This document shows, piece by piece, positions 32,505-42,158 of a stretch of 64,000 nucleotides of DNA (the stretch's first letter is position 1; every line of letters starts with the position of its first letter). The notes below the pieces were generated by a model, which was not told the origin of the DNA, made no database searches, and worked only from the letters and a program-made list of their open reading frames with translations. The position numbers and the translations under genes were made by a program. This DNA is from Bacteroidia bacterium (GTDB lineage Bacteria; Bacteroidota; Bacteroidia; J057; JADKCL01). The stretch covers positions 496,001 to 560,000 of the forward strand of contig JACJYV010000001.1 in the NCBI GenBank assembly GCA_020635905.1, in the 5' to 3' direction.

Positions 32505-34694
32505 ATGAAAAAAGCAATATGGATTTTTCTTTCAATTTGTTTCCTTTCCAATGGATTCGCTCAGGATTCAAAGTTAAACCTGGAAAAGTATTGGATTTAT
32601 AGGGAAAGGCTTTTATCAGACTTCCTAAAAATGGGATCAGGTAAAGGGCAGAGTATTCCTGCCCACCATAAAAATCTTATTTGGAAAACAGCAAGCGGCA
32701 AATCCAAGCCACTACTTAATTGGTCGGATGGTGGGTTCCATTTAGGATATTATCTTGGAACCTTATCCACAGAGTACTTTTTGTTGAAGAAAAATAATAA
32801 TGATACAAAACCTGTTGAACTGGAACTTTATTATGCGTTGAATGCAGTTTGGAGACTTGATGCCACATCTGGAGATTATCCCTACGACAATAGCCTATGG
32901 ACTACTGGATCTTGTTTTCAAAGTACAATAGCTTGGTCAGATTCCCTAAATGCATCCAATTGGAATGATTCATCCAAATTGGATGGTTTTTTTATACGAG
33001 ACGATGTTAACTGGACCTTCAAAAATAATTGGGCGATTATTGATAGTGTTCAATCTTCACTTTTAGCTCCATACTCCAAAAGATGCACCAGCAAGGAACC
33101 CAGCCAGGACAATGCCATAGGCTTGTTGATTGGGCTGTTTCTGGTGAGGGAATTTGTGGACCCTTTTGTCATCAAAAATGGGGTTCCACTCAGACAATTT
33201 GCGATAAATGAAGGCGTAAGAATTATCAAGGCCCTAAAGGGGGATGGAAACTGGATTTTACGGAATCCACACTTAAATAATCAGGAAGTACACATTGGAG
33301 CAGGAGGATGGTTTTGGGGATTTCCCAAGGCAGCCATGGGCCAGGACATGGATCCCAATGCTTCGGGATTCCATAATGCCCAGTCGTTGATAGAAAAACC
33401 AGGATGGAACCTGCAACAACATCCCTGGATAACCCCCAGGAAAAACAGGAATGTCAACCTTTGGCAGGATGCCGCAATGGCCTCTATGGGCAACTCGTGG
33501 ACTTTTTGTTCGCCCTTAGCCAGCCTAACCGCCGTAGTACCATCTGCCACCTGCTTCCTTCCCCTTCCAAATACGACTCCTTCAGGCTTAAATGAGCATG
33601 CCGCATGGAATAGCGAAATTTATTTCCTGATTCACAAGGTAATTCATGGAAACAATTTCAACGGAAACAACACCTCTCATCAGGTTTATGAAGCCATTTT
33701 GAATACCGCCCCCTGCGAGGGGCCGTACTCAGTTTGGCCAGATCCTGGGGTTTATGGTTGGACAATTGCGAATAGGTTTGTATATCCCAGTTATAGGTAC
33801 GTGGGGGAGTGGCCTTTGTACAAAAAAGAAGACTTTTTTGGGATTGGACCAAATGGATCTAATGGAAATACCTATAATGGTCTTGATTACATGCTCCTTC
33901 ACAACCTGTATTGGATTCGTTATGGAGGTGACCTGCAATATGATCCAAAATATACCTGGGAAAATCTGGTCAACGCGAAAATAGACCGCATTTTTCCTCT
34001 TTGGAAAGGTCAATGGCTGGGCAATAATACCTCTCCAATTGAATATCATTCCATTGAATCCATTGAGTCCACTTCAAAAATTGGGAATAATGGGGATGTC
34101 ACCTTTAAGGCTGGCAATGAAATAAAGTTAAAATCAGGGTTCAGGGTGTATAAGGGGGGGCAGTTTCGGGCTCAAATGGACTCACTGAAATGTGAGTCAG
34201 GCAGTTGGAAATCAGACCCCAGAGTTAAGGAGGACATTGCCTTTCTTCAAAATTATTATCAGGAGGCAAGCGGGATTGCGGACCGAAAACACGATTCATT
34301 ACTTGTGGCCCTGAACCTGACGGATGATGAATACGAAAAACTTTGGAACTCTGGTTTTGAGCCAATAAGGGACAGCCTGCTTAAATTTTATCCAAGGGAT
34401 TTCATTATGGAAACAAAAATGAATCTTGAAATGCGCCCCAAAACTGGCAAAATCAAAATCCTGATTACCAATCTGGTAAATGAAAATGGAAGTATCAGCA
34501 TTTATGATGAAAAAGGGGGAATAATTGACGAGTCATTTTCCAATCTTGAATTAAAACCAGGTGAACACCCATTTGAATTGGATTACGATTTTCAAAAATA
34601 TAAGGGTTCCACCAATTATGTAGTTTACCAATCCCAATATCAGGCTCTTGCAAAAGAAATAACCGTTTCTAAAGCTTCCTCAACCCCAAAATAA
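32505..34694 (+). CDS. Large exported protein with a coathanger-type beta domain
   Basis: This 729-residue protein has a signal peptide (MKKAIWIFLSICFLSNGFAQ). Residues about 25-500 are Trp-, Asn- and Tyr-rich and helix-containing (YWIYRERLLSDFLKMGSG, YYLGTLSTEYFLLKKN, NAIGLLIGLFLVREFVDP, GLDYMLLHNLYWIRYGG). This is compatible with an alpha/alpha toroid, as found in some polysaccharide-active enzymes. Around 525-560, VTFKAGNEIKLKSGF and FRAQMDSLKC match the short beta motif seen before sorting domains in Bacteroidota surface proteins. The last 90 residues are a beta sandwich without a canonical T9SS motif. The enzyme role is a guess; export is certain. Confidence 0.65.
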   Translation: MKKAIWIFLSICFLSNGFAQDSKLNLEKYWIYRERLLSDFLKMGSGKGQSIPAHHKNLIWKTASGKSKPLLNWSDGGFHLGYYLGTLSTEYFLLKKNNNDTKPVELELYYALNAVWRLDATSGDYPYDNSLWTTGSCFQSTIAWSDSLNASNWNDSSKLDGFFIRDDVNWTFKNNWAIIDSVQSSLLAPYSKRCTSKEPSQDNAIGLLIGLFLVREFVDPFVIKNGVPLRQFAINEGVRIIKALKGDGNWILRNPHLNNQEVHIGAGGWFWGFPKAAMGQDMDPNASGFHNAQSLIEKPGWNLQQHPWITPRKNRNVNLWQDAAMASMGNSWTFCSPLASLTAVVPSATCFLPLPNTTPSGLNEHAAWNSEIYFLIHKVIHGNNFNGNNTSHQVYEAILNTAPCEGPYSVWPDPGVYGWTIANRFVYPSYRYVGEWPLYKKEDFFGIGPNGSNGNTYNGLDYMLLHNLYWIRYGGDLQYDPKYTWENLVNAKIDRIFPLWKGQWLGNNTSPIEYHSIESIESTSKIGNNGDVTFKAGNEIKLKSGFRVYKGGQFRAQMDSLKCESGSWKSDPRVKEDIAFLQNYYQEASGIADRKHDSLLVALNLTDDEYEKLWNSGFEPIRDSLLKFYPRDFIMETKMNLEMRPKTGKIKILITNLVNENGSISIYDEKGGIIDESFSNLELKPGEHPFELDYDFQKYKGSTNYVVYQSQYQALAKEITVSKASSTPK

Positions 34695-34792
34695 CCCCCA
34701 CTTACGCCTCACCTTCTCGCAGTTGATAAATTACCCTGTATTTCTGGCTCGCAAATTGTTATTTGCCATGAGGGTTATTCCCGCGCCAATTC

Positions 34793-36055
34793 ATGGGTAA
34801 TCTGGTCAAATATTGCATCTTCCTTCTCCTGCTCCCCTCCTATCTGGGCGCCCAAAACGGGCACTGGCCCCGCGAAATTGAGGGATATGGGCCACTGGAG
34901 GGCATTTTTCGGGCCAATGTGGATTCCTTCGCCCGGGTGGGTGCCGATCCCCAGCGCTTTCGGCTGCAGGTGATATATACCCAGATTGACCGGGATGCAC
35001 AGAATGTACCCTCCTTCAGACATTACGGCTATCGGGTGGATACCACAGAGTATTTTTATCCTGCCAGCCTGGTCAAACTGCCCGTTGCGGCCCTTTGTCT
35101 GGAAAAGCTAAACCTGCTCAACCGACCCGGCATAAACCGCGAAACCCTCATGCGGGTGGATGCAGAAAATCCCTGTGAAATTCCCTCCTGGGGAGCCAAA
35201 CGCGTGCCTGAATCCGTCGGGCAATACATCCGCAAGATTTTCCTGGTGTCTGATAATGATGCCTTTAACCGCCTGTTTGAGTTTGTGGGACGCAGGCACC
35301 TCAATGAGCGGCTTTGGGCCCTCGGCTACACCTCGGCCCGCATTGGCAACCGCTTTTCCAAATGCTCTACGGCACAAAATCAGTATTCTCAGGGCGTTTC
35401 TTTTCTTAATTCTCAGGGACAAATCCTGCTGCAACAAAAGGGGGAGTCTGATCCCACCCCGCTGACCAACCCCTTTGGGAAAGTCTATCTGGGAGAGGCC
35501 CACGAAGATCCCGAAGGGAAAATTGTGCCCATTCCCTTCGATTTCACGGGTTCCAATTTCGTTTCCCTCTGGGATTTCCACCGCTTGCTCATGTCGATCA
35601 TTTTCCCCGAAAGTGTACCCGAAAGCCGCCGCATGGTGCTGACCGATGACGACCTGAAATTTCTGCGAACTTACATGTCCATGCTGCCTCAGGAATGCAG
35701 CAATCCTGTTTATGATCCTGAAAAGTACTTCCAGTGCTATGTGAAATACCTCATGTTTGGCCGAAAGGAAAAAGCCAGTGTGCCCGAATCCATTCGTATT
35801 TTCAATAAAGTGGGCCTTTCACATGGCTTTGTCAGCGATGTGGCCTATGTGGCGGATTATGAAAACAAAGTGGAATTTTTCCTCAGCGCAGTGGTTTATG
35901 TCAACGACAACCAGACGGTGAATGATGGCACTTATGAATACGAGGAAGTGGGATTTCCCTTCATGAAAAACCTGGGCCAGGCTGTTTACACATACGAATT
36001 GAATCGCACCAAAACGAACCTGCCTGATTTTACCGGGTTACGGGATGGTGAATAA
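34793..36055 (+). CDS. Beta-lactamase-fold serine hydrolase (class A-like)
   Basis: This 420-residue exported protein has a signal peptide (MGNLVKYCIFLLLLPSYLGA). It shows the class-A catalytic set: SxxK in YPASLVKLPV, SDN in FLVSDNDAFNR and a KTG-like box in NKVGLSHG. The segment between differs from true beta-lactamases and includes extra insertions. It is better called a beta-lactamase2-domain hydrolase, acting perhaps on peptidoglycan peptides or an unknown ester. An FSPxGDN-like resistance signature is not visible. It follows the 729-residue gene by about 100 bases and may have its own promoter. Confidence 0.78.
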   Translation: MGNLVKYCIFLLLLPSYLGAQNGHWPREIEGYGPLEGIFRANVDSFARVGADPQRFRLQVIYTQIDRDAQNVPSFRHYGYRVDTTEYFYPASLVKLPVAALCLEKLNLLNRPGINRETLMRVDAENPCEIPSWGAKRVPESVGQYIRKIFLVSDNDAFNRLFEFVGRRHLNERLWALGYTSARIGNRFSKCSTAQNQYSQGVSFLNSQGQILLQQKGESDPTPLTNPFGKVYLGEAHEDPEGKIVPIPFDFTGSNFVSLWDFHRLLMSIIFPESVPESRRMVLTDDDLKFLRTYMSMLPQECSNPVYDPEKYFQCYVKYLMFGRKEKASVPESIRIFNKVGLSHGFVSDVAYVADYENKVEFFLSAVVYVNDNQTVNDGTYEYEEVGFPFMKNLGQAVYTYELNRTKTNLPDFTGLRDGE

Positions 36056-36535
36056 GGGCACCCGAAATCTCTAATTTAAGGACTAAATCAATCCAGAGGA
36101 TTGAAACGGCTTCGTGGGATGGGTTTTGGCTTTAACGAGGCAAGGCATGCCCTGCCTCTACCCATCTGAAAACACCTCCTGGCCCACTCAGGACTAACAT
36201 CTAAATCAATCCAGGGGATTGAAGCCGCGAAGCGGGGATATTTTTTGGCGAAGCCAATCAGGGTGGGGTGGCCTTGCCAAAACCAGGGGGCGGCCTTGAG
36301 CGAGGGGAGAGGGCGGCTGTTGGCCTTGTGCGGTGGGTCAGTGGTGTGAGGGGGCAGGGTTTAGGTTTTGGCGCTTTTTGCTTCTTTTTCTAAAAAAGAA
36401 GGCCCGCCCGGCCAGGGCAACACAAATATTAACCACCAAACTCAAATTCTGCGACAATTTGTTGTCGCTTACACAGCCCTAAGTGCCTAAAATCTAATGT
36501 CTCAAATCTAACGACTCAGGACTAACGACTTCGTC
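36056..36535. other. Intergenic with short repeats and hairpins
   Basis: No gene was found. Two near-copies of AAATCAATCCAGRGGATTGA occur at about 36085 and 36203. The diverged palindrome at 36137-36158 resembles the one at 24995. CTTCTTTTT-CTA-AAAAAGAAG (36381-36401) is an A/T hairpin. GCGACAA-TTTG-TTGTCGC (36451-36468) matches the hairpin directly after the unknown gene at 44670-46307, together with about 25 bases that follow. Confidence 0.6.
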
Positions 36536-37495
36536 TTAGTAGTCCAAACTGGTCGATTCAGACTTGGATTGCATTTTGAGTTGCAGGAATTCGCCCGGGA
36601 GCAGGTCGAAATAGAAGAAATCCAGGGGATCAATTTTTTCACCGTCCTCCTTGATTTCGTAGTGCAGGTGCGGACCAGTGGACATACCCGAATTGCCGGA
36701 ATATCCCACGATATCGCCCCGCTTGACTGCCTGTCCGTTGCGAACATTCAGCCTTGACATGTGGGCATATTTGGTTTCGTAGCCGTTCAGGTGGTCGATG
36801 TCCACATTGAGGCCATAACCATTTGAATTATCCTCGGCAGAAATCACCACTCCATCCCCTGTAGCGTAGATAGGAGTTCCAATGGCACATTTGAAGTCAA
36901 GCCCCGTGTGGAAGTGAATTCCACCATTGATGGGATGCACGCGGTTGCCAAATCCACTGATAAAGCTGCCTTTGACGGGCAGAATAGAAGGCATTTTACG
37001 GAGATCTTTGGTCACTTTTTCGAAAAGCAATTCCAGATCCTCGTAATTGGTTCTCAGCAATTTGATGCGGTGCTCGAGCGCCTTGATGGTCAGCTCCGTT
37101 TTTTCTTCCAGCCTGGGGTTATTCTTACTGGCTGCTTCCGTTCCTCCTACACCACCTTCCCAGACTGAGCGTGAAATTTTATCGGCATTCAGCATGGGAT
37201 TATAAATCAAATTATCTTTCTCGAAAAGGTCGTCGAGTTCATTGCCGAGTTCGGCAAGGTGAAGATTCTGATCTTTGATTTGAGCCATCAACTCCTGCTG
37301 TTCTTCGAGGAGATATTCTTCTTTAACGGTATTGAACTGATTAAAGTAAAAGTAGAAGGCGACAAATGTCAGGGCGAAAATGGAAAGAAAATAACCTGAA
37401 TAACGCTGAATCAGTAATCCGGTGGTGGGCTCTGCAGGTTGATAGGTGCAGGTATCCGGATTGTAATAATACGAGACGCGTTTTTTAAGTGCCAT
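36536..37495 (-). CDS. M23-family peptidoglycan metalloendopeptidase
   Basis: This 319-residue protein has a cytoplasmic N-terminal segment, one membrane anchor (about 33-52, YFLSIFALTFVAFYFYF), a coiled-coil stretch (about 55-165) and a C-terminal LytM domain. Zinc and catalytic residues are visible in HFHTGLDF (first His and Asp) and GPHLHYEI (HxH). The intervening YGLNVDIDHLNG and YAHMSRLNV are typical. It should cut peptide cross-links in peptidoglycan or act as an activator of amidases. All ligands are present, so it is probably active. It has its own unit between intergenic repeats and the folK gene. Confidence 0.9.
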   Translation of the reverse strand: MALKKRVSYYYNPDTCTYQPAEPTTGLLIQRYSGYFLSIFALTFVAFYFYFNQFNTVKEEYLLEEQQELMAQIKDQNLHLAELGNELDDLFEKDNLIYNPMLNADKISRSVWEGGVGGTEAASKNNPRLEEKTELTIKALEHRIKLLRTNYEDLELLFEKVTKDLRKMPSILPVKGSFISGFGNRVHPINGGIHFHTGLDFKCAIGTPIYATGDGVVISAEDNSNGYGLNVDIDHLNGYETKYAHMSRLNVRNGQAVKRGDIVGYSGNSGMSTGPHLHYEIKEDGEKIDPLDFFYFDLLPGEFLQLKMQSKSESTSLDY

Positions 37496-37681
37496 TCAGC
37501 AGGTTTTCATTGATCAGTTGCAAAGATATAAAAAAAAACAAAAGATAAAAGGGTCATTATCAAATGGAAGAAATGAGATGCAGAGCCATCCTGTCGCCAC
37601 GAAGTAAGAAAGTTTAAGCTTTTATCCACGGAGGAGGTAAATTGCGAACCTAATAATCCATTTAATCCAAAAGAGAACAAA

Positions 37682-38221
37682 TTGCCTCACTCTGAAGCCC
37701 CTTTTTCACCTGTCGGATCAGGAGATAAATCAGTCGTATTTTTGGGTCTGGGATCAAACCTGGGCGACCGCAAAACCTATCTTCAGACCGCCCTGAACGG
37801 TCTGAAAAACCGGGGTTTGAAAATTCTTGCAACTTCAGGAATTTACGAAACGCCTCCCTGGGGCAACACTGATCAGGATGCTTTTCTGAATATGGTGGTC
37901 AAAGGGGAATTTTCCGGCACACCGGGCCAGTTATTGGAACTTGCGCTGGATCTGGAGATTGAAATGGGACGCATCCGTGCCGAAAAGTGGGGGCCCCGCC
38001 TGATCGACCTGGACCTGATCGAATTTGGTGGCCAGAGCCTTGACCAGCCCGGCCTGACCCTACCCCACCCCTGGTATCTGGAAAGGGCTTTCGTCCTGGT
38101 TCCCATGGCTGAGATTGCCCCTGATTTTATCCCTACAGGCCAAAATTTGCCGCTCTCCCACTTTCTGGAAAAAGTGGCTCACGATGCCAGGGAAGTAAAA
38201 TGGGTGGGTAAATTTCCTTAA
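37682..38221 (+). CDS. folK: 2-amino-4-hydroxy-6-hydroxymethyldihydropteridine pyrophosphokinase
   Basis: FolK transfers pyrophosphate from ATP to the pterin in folate synthesis. The 179-residue product has the family sequence VFLGLGSNLGDRKTYLQ, then TSGIYETPPWG, QDAFLNMVV and EMGRIRAEKWGPRLIDLDL with the HPPK signature RxxxxGPRxIDLDL. The ending LPHPWYLERAFVLVPMAEI is also conserved. No ATG is available and a TTG at 37682 is the only upstream start. The TAA stop overlaps the TAA of the convergent lptD gene by two bases, so the two transcripts meet tail to tail. Confidence 0.92.
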   Translation: MPHSEAPFSPVGSGDKSVVFLGLGSNLGDRKTYLQTALNGLKNRGLKILATSGIYETPPWGNTDQDAFLNMVVKGEFSGTPGQLLELALDLEIEMGRIRAEKWGPRLIDLDLIEFGGQSLDQPGLTLPHPWYLERAFVLVPMAEIAPDFIPTGQNLPLSHFLEKVAHDAREVKWVGKFP

Positions 38222-41046
38222 AACTGCCGGTCCTGATAATCGCTGCGGCGGGTCACCTTGAGGTCTTTCAGAGTTGGATTCCTGACCGCCAGGGTAAAGA
38301 GGAAACTGCGGTAGTTGCCAAAGGGAGTCCAGTCCATGGACATTTCCCAACAGTGCAGGTCGCGGCGGATACCAATGCGGGTCAGGGTAAAATCCTTGTC
38401 TGAGAAGTTGTAACCTGAGGAAAAAGTCAGTTTCCACTTGGGAGTCAGACTGAAATCGCCTGTCACCCGCACGTTCTGGGTGGTATCCTTGCGGTAACCG
38501 TTATTGGAATAGTTGAGGTTGTAGTTGATGTTGAGGGTCCAGGGAATGTCATAATCGACATACTGGGCGCGGTAATACATGAGGTCGGCGCTCTCCACTC
38601 CCTGATCGCGGGTGCGTTTCTCAGTCGCCTTGATCCCTCCCCGTTTCGAACTGAACGAGGTTCCCAGAGCGATCGTAAAGGACGAAACCCTGCCCAGACT
38701 GAACTGGGGACTGTCCCAGACAAATTTATCAATGTGGGTCACCTGGCTGGTGCTGGAATCCACCCTCACCTGATAGGGATCGAGGCGGGCATCCACCTGC
38801 ACATTTAGCTTGCGGTCAAAGAGGGTGGTCCTGGCGTTGAGATTGAATTGGGATAATTTCAGACTGTCTGCGGCGAAGTTATAGCTTCCGTTGATGCCGA
38901 GGTTGTCGAGCAGCACAATCTTCTGGTAAATATCCTTTTTCTTTTCAGGATCCACCATCGCAATTGAATCAGGATTCACCTCTTTCTTCAACATTTTCAA
39001 CTCAAAACGATTCGTAACCCCAAAGTTGATTTGTTGCTGTTCACCCACTGAAGGGCTGCCAAAAATCCCGCCTTTGAAACGGTTGTAGGTATCTGTTTCG
39101 CCGCTTGTGTCCACCTGCACGGTACGGTACACATTCCACATGGGCTGGGAAAAATCGGGCTTGTAATTATAGGCCAGAGTGGGGTTAATCGTTTGGCGCA
39201 CAATCGCTTTGCGCTTGCTGATTGTGCTCTCGTACATCCCGTAAAACTGGGTGCTGGCGCTCAGGTTGAAGTTAAAATCGCGGGTGGCGTAAAAGCCGTT
39301 ATTATAGAATTTATCCACCGTGCCAAAGGGATAGCTGGTGAATTGATTTTTATTGAAAAGATCAGAAGCCGTGCCCCCTGAATTGCTACCCGTGGAGCCC
39401 GTATCGTACACAGGCACCACCACCTGGGTCTCCGTGTAGGTTTTTTCGTACTCGCGGAAGTACCAGTATTCGTTGAATTTGAAGGTGGGTGAAAGGTTGA
39501 GGTATTTGGCCACCGTGACTTTGGTACTGATGGGAATGCTGTGCTTGATTCCGTTTTTGTAAAAATCACGTGCATCCTGGTACTCGACCGTGGTGTCGTT
39601 GGTTTCAGGGTCAATGGAAATGCTCTCGATCTTGGAAGTAGGACGAAACAGGGCCGCTCCCAGCAGGCTGTCGGGCACGGTGATGGTGTTTTTGAAGTTC
39701 ATCTGGTAAGAGTAGCCCAGATTGTCAAGGAAGTTCCAGAATTTATTCTTGCGCCCTACTTTCTTGAACGGGAACCCCCGGGCCCGCGAAAGGGTGATTT
39801 CGGGCAGCCCCAGGGTCACAATCCTGCTTTGGGTATTCTGGGCATGGTTGAGGTTGGCCTGCAGGTTCCAGGCAGAGTTGGTGAATTTATGGCTCAGGTT
39901 GATGGAGGAGCGCAACTGGTTGGTTACAATGTCGCGCTGGTTATACGACTGGCTGGTAAGAAAGCCGCTGGTTCCAGCCCGCACATTGGCGTTAAATTTT
40001 GTGTTGGGAGTGACCTTTTGGGTGTGCTGCCAGTCCACAAAAAACTCGTTGCGCAGGGAGTAGTCTGGATCAATTTTCTCCCCGAATTTGATGTGGGAAT
40101 ACTGCAGCAGGATATTTCCCGAGTAAAAATAACGGTTATTATACTTGCTGCCCAGCCCCAGACGGTAACCACCTTTGGTGTAAACGTCCATCAGCATCTT
40201 CAAATCCACCTTATCGCTCACGGCCCAGTAATAGCCCAGATCTTTGAGATAAAATCCGCGGTCGCCCTGTTCGCCATAGGAAGGCAGCAGGATGCCCGAA
40301 CGGCGTTGCTCCTGGTTCGGGAAAAAGCCAAACGGGAGGTAAATGGGGATGGGAAAATCCTCAATCACCAACTGGAGCGGCCCCGAAATGATGCGGTCAC
40401 CAGGAATGATCTTCAGTTTGCGGGAACGAATGTAAAAGTGGGGATGGTCCAGTTCACAGGAAGTAAATTTCCCGTCGCGGATATACACAATGTCCTTACC
40501 CTCAGCTGTCTTGCCGTCGAGCTTCACATCCTGCCCGATCAGGTACTCCGTACCCAGAGATGTCCTGGCGTAAACCACCCTGCCCCGTCTCGTCTTATAA
40601 TTGTAGGCAATTTTTTCTGCACCATAGTCCTGATCACCCTCCTTGAAGTTGGGTTGTCCTTTAATCTGACCAGTACTGTCCTTTTTTCCTGCCGCGTGCA
40701 GCAAATGCTCCTCAAAGTCAATCGCCATGCTGTCGGCCGTGAGGGTGACCTTGTCATAATCCACCTTACCGTCCTTAAAAAGGTATAAAAGCTTGTTTTC
40801 CATGTCAAAAACGATGGAATCATAGGCAGAATAGTCCACGGGCACGGCCAGATCGCTTTTCTTTTTCAGGCTGGCAATGACTCTGGCGTGACTGGTATCA
40901 ATTTTGGGAAGTGGAGTGTCAGTTGGTACAGGATTTGAGCCTGTATTCTTGCGCGGCGTCGTTCCTTTCGTCCCGGTCTGAGCGTTCAGCACGAGCGAAA
41001 GTGAAACTAAATGTAGAAAAATCAGTACGTTTAAGAGACGCGTCAA
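38218..41046 (-). CDS. lptD: LPS-assembly outer-membrane protein LptD (OstA-like)
   Basis: This 942-residue protein should insert lipopolysaccharide into the outer leaflet of the outer membrane. The N-terminal OstA-like jellyroll (about 60-200) shows YDSIVFDMENKLLYLFKDGK, MAIDFEEHLLHA and GKDIVYIRDGKFTSCELDHP with the DG.FTSC segment. It is followed by PIPIYLPFGFFPNQEQRRSG, typical of LptD, and a large C-terminal beta barrel with many aromatic strand ends. The start is TTG at 41046, just before the signal peptide LTRLLNVLIFLHLVSLSLVL. Longer frames would run into the divergent amidase gene. A TATTTTTG -7 box lies 46 bases upstream. Confidence 0.85.
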   Translation of the reverse strand: MTRLLNVLIFLHLVSLSLVLNAQTGTKGTTPRKNTGSNPVPTDTPLPKIDTSHARVIASLKKKSDLAVPVDYSAYDSIVFDMENKLLYLFKDGKVDYDKVTLTADSMAIDFEEHLLHAAGKKDSTGQIKGQPNFKEGDQDYGAEKIAYNYKTRRGRVVYARTSLGTEYLIGQDVKLDGKTAEGKDIVYIRDGKFTSCELDHPHFYIRSRKLKIIPGDRIISGPLQLVIEDFPIPIYLPFGFFPNQEQRRSGILLPSYGEQGDRGFYLKDLGYYWAVSDKVDLKMLMDVYTKGGYRLGLGSKYNNRYFYSGNILLQYSHIKFGEKIDPDYSLRNEFFVDWQHTQKVTPNTKFNANVRAGTSGFLTSQSYNQRDIVTNQLRSSINLSHKFTNSAWNLQANLNHAQNTQSRIVTLGLPEITLSRARGFPFKKVGRKNKFWNFLDNLGYSYQMNFKNTITVPDSLLGAALFRPTSKIESISIDPETNDTTVEYQDARDFYKNGIKHSIPISTKVTVAKYLNLSPTFKFNEYWYFREYEKTYTETQVVVPVYDTGSTGSNSGGTASDLFNKNQFTSYPFGTVDKFYNNGFYATRDFNFNLSASTQFYGMYESTISKRKAIVRQTINPTLAYNYKPDFSQPMWNVYRTVQVDTSGETDTYNRFKGGIFGSPSVGEQQQINFGVTNRFELKMLKKEVNPDSIAMVDPEKKKDIYQKIVLLDNLGINGSYNFAADSLKLSQFNLNARTTLFDRKLNVQVDARLDPYQVRVDSSTSQVTHIDKFVWDSPQFSLGRVSSFTIALGTSFSSKRGGIKATEKRTRDQGVESADLMYYRAQYVDYDIPWTLNINYNLNYSNNGYRKDTTQNVRVTGDFSLTPKWKLTFSSGYNFSDKDFTLTRIGIRRDLHCWEMSMDWTPFGNYRSFLFTLAVRNPTLKDLKVTRRSDYQDRQF

Positions 41047-41091
41047 GAAAAATTGGGTTGAAGTTGTGAATTCTAAGCTCGAATTTTGTGC

Positions 41092-41099
41092 CAAAAATA
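41092..41099 (-). promoter_or_regulatory. -7 box (TATTTTTG) for lptD
   Basis: On the minus strand this reads TATTTTTG, matching TAnnTTTG, 46 bases before the TTG start of lptD. It lies in the 70-base region shared with the divergent amidase gene. A clear -33 TTG was not seen. Confidence 0.4.
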
Positions 41100-41116
41100 A
41101 CGTTAATTCGCTTACT

Positions 41117-41905
41117 ATGCTAAACCTGCGTTGGACATTTGGAATTGGATTGATTTTTATCGGTCTTTTTTTCATTTCCGCACATACCCCTCCTTTTGAC
41201 TTCCGCAACAGCGGGATCAAAACCGTCGTAATCGACGCGGGACACGGAGGAAAAGACCCCGGCGCCATTTCCCATGACGTTTGGGAATCCAAGATAACCC
41301 TGGCCATTGCCCTGGAAGTCGAGAAGAAACTCAAGCAGGAACTGCCTGATCTCAAGGTGATTCTCACCCGCGACGACGATACCTTTGTGGAACTGCATAA
41401 CCGCGCCAAACATGCTTCTGATAACGAAGCTGATTTCTTCATTAGTATCCACTGCAATTCCAACCCCAACGACCAGGCCCACGGCACTGAAACCTACATC
41501 ATGGGTCCCCACATGGACAATGCCAACCTGAGCACCATCATGCGGGAAAACGAGGCCATTTTGCTGGAGGACAATCAGGAAGAAGAATACGATGGATTCG
41601 ATCCCAAAGACCCGTCTTCCTACATCGTGTTTACCATTTTGCAGAATTCCTTTCACCGCCAAAGCAAGAACCTGGCCCTCAAAATTGAGGAGAATTTTGC
41701 TGGAACAGGACGTAAAAGCCGCGGGGTGAAACAAGCAGGTTATCTGGTGCTCTGGAAAGCTGCCACCCCCTCCATCCTCATTGAAACGGGCTTCCTGACC
41801 AACGGAGACGAGGCCAAATTCCTCAATTCTGAAATCGGACGGGCCAATCTCGCCGAAGACATTGTGATGGCGGTAAAAACCTATTCCAAAGAAATGACGG
41901 AATAA
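41117..41905 (+). CDS. N-acetylmuramoyl-L-alanine amidase (Amidase_3)
   Basis: This 262-residue protein cleaves the bond between muramic acid and the stem peptide. The ATG at 41117 starts a signal peptide or anchor (MLNLRWTFGIGLIFIGLFFI). The Amidase_3 domain shows zinc-ligand motifs VVIDAGHGGKDPGAI (His), DNEADFFISIHCNSNPN (His) and the catalytic Glu in PSILIETGFLTNGDEA. ALEVEKKL and TRDDDTFVELHNRAKHA are also typical. It acts in the periplasm during cell separation or wall turnover. The gene is divergent from lptD and followed, after a MITE-like element, by an MCE/MlaD gene. Confidence 0.93.
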   Translation: MLNLRWTFGIGLIFIGLFFISAHTPPFDFRNSGIKTVVIDAGHGGKDPGAISHDVWESKITLAIALEVEKKLKQELPDLKVILTRDDDTFVELHNRAKHASDNEADFFISIHCNSNPNDQAHGTETYIMGPHMDNANLSTIMRENEAILLEDNQEEEYDGFDPKDPSSYIVFTILQNSFHRQSKNLALKIEENFAGTGRKSRGVKQAGYLVLWKAATPSILIETGFLTNGDEAKFLNSEIGRANLAEDIVMAVKTYSKEMTE

Positions 41906-41985
41906 ATTTTCCCGAAAATTCACCTCACTTTCACCCCTTTGAAATTTTCAGCAGACAGGATTTGCCCTACATTCCATTATCTTCA

Positions 41986-42107
41986 GGGAACCTCTGAAAA
42001 CTTGGAATCTCCGGGTTGGACCTGATTCAGAAATGTTCATTTGCCCAGGAAAACTGCGCTTTCTTCTCCTGCGTAAGACCTGACCTTTTTTGTTTTTAGA
42101 GGTCCCC
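41986..42107 (-). mobile_element. MITE-like element B (inverted relative to A and C)
   Basis: Ends GGGAACCTCTGAAAAC (41986-42001) and GTTTTTAGAGGTCCCC (42092-42107) are inverted repeats with few mismatches. The interior, read on the minus strand, matches element A around GCAGTTT and the GAACATTTCTGAATCAGG-like segment. No exact target duplication is visible (TTCA versus TCTA). It lies between the amidase stop and the MlaD-type start. Confidence 0.65.
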
Positions 42108-42158
42108 TCTATATTTTTACTCTTTATTTTCTAAATTAGCCTTTCCAAACGTCCGCCC

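Noticed and set aside
36536..36747. Frameshifted second protein inside the M23 peptidase gene
   Set aside because: It is an alternative frame of the conserved LytM domain with no features of its own.
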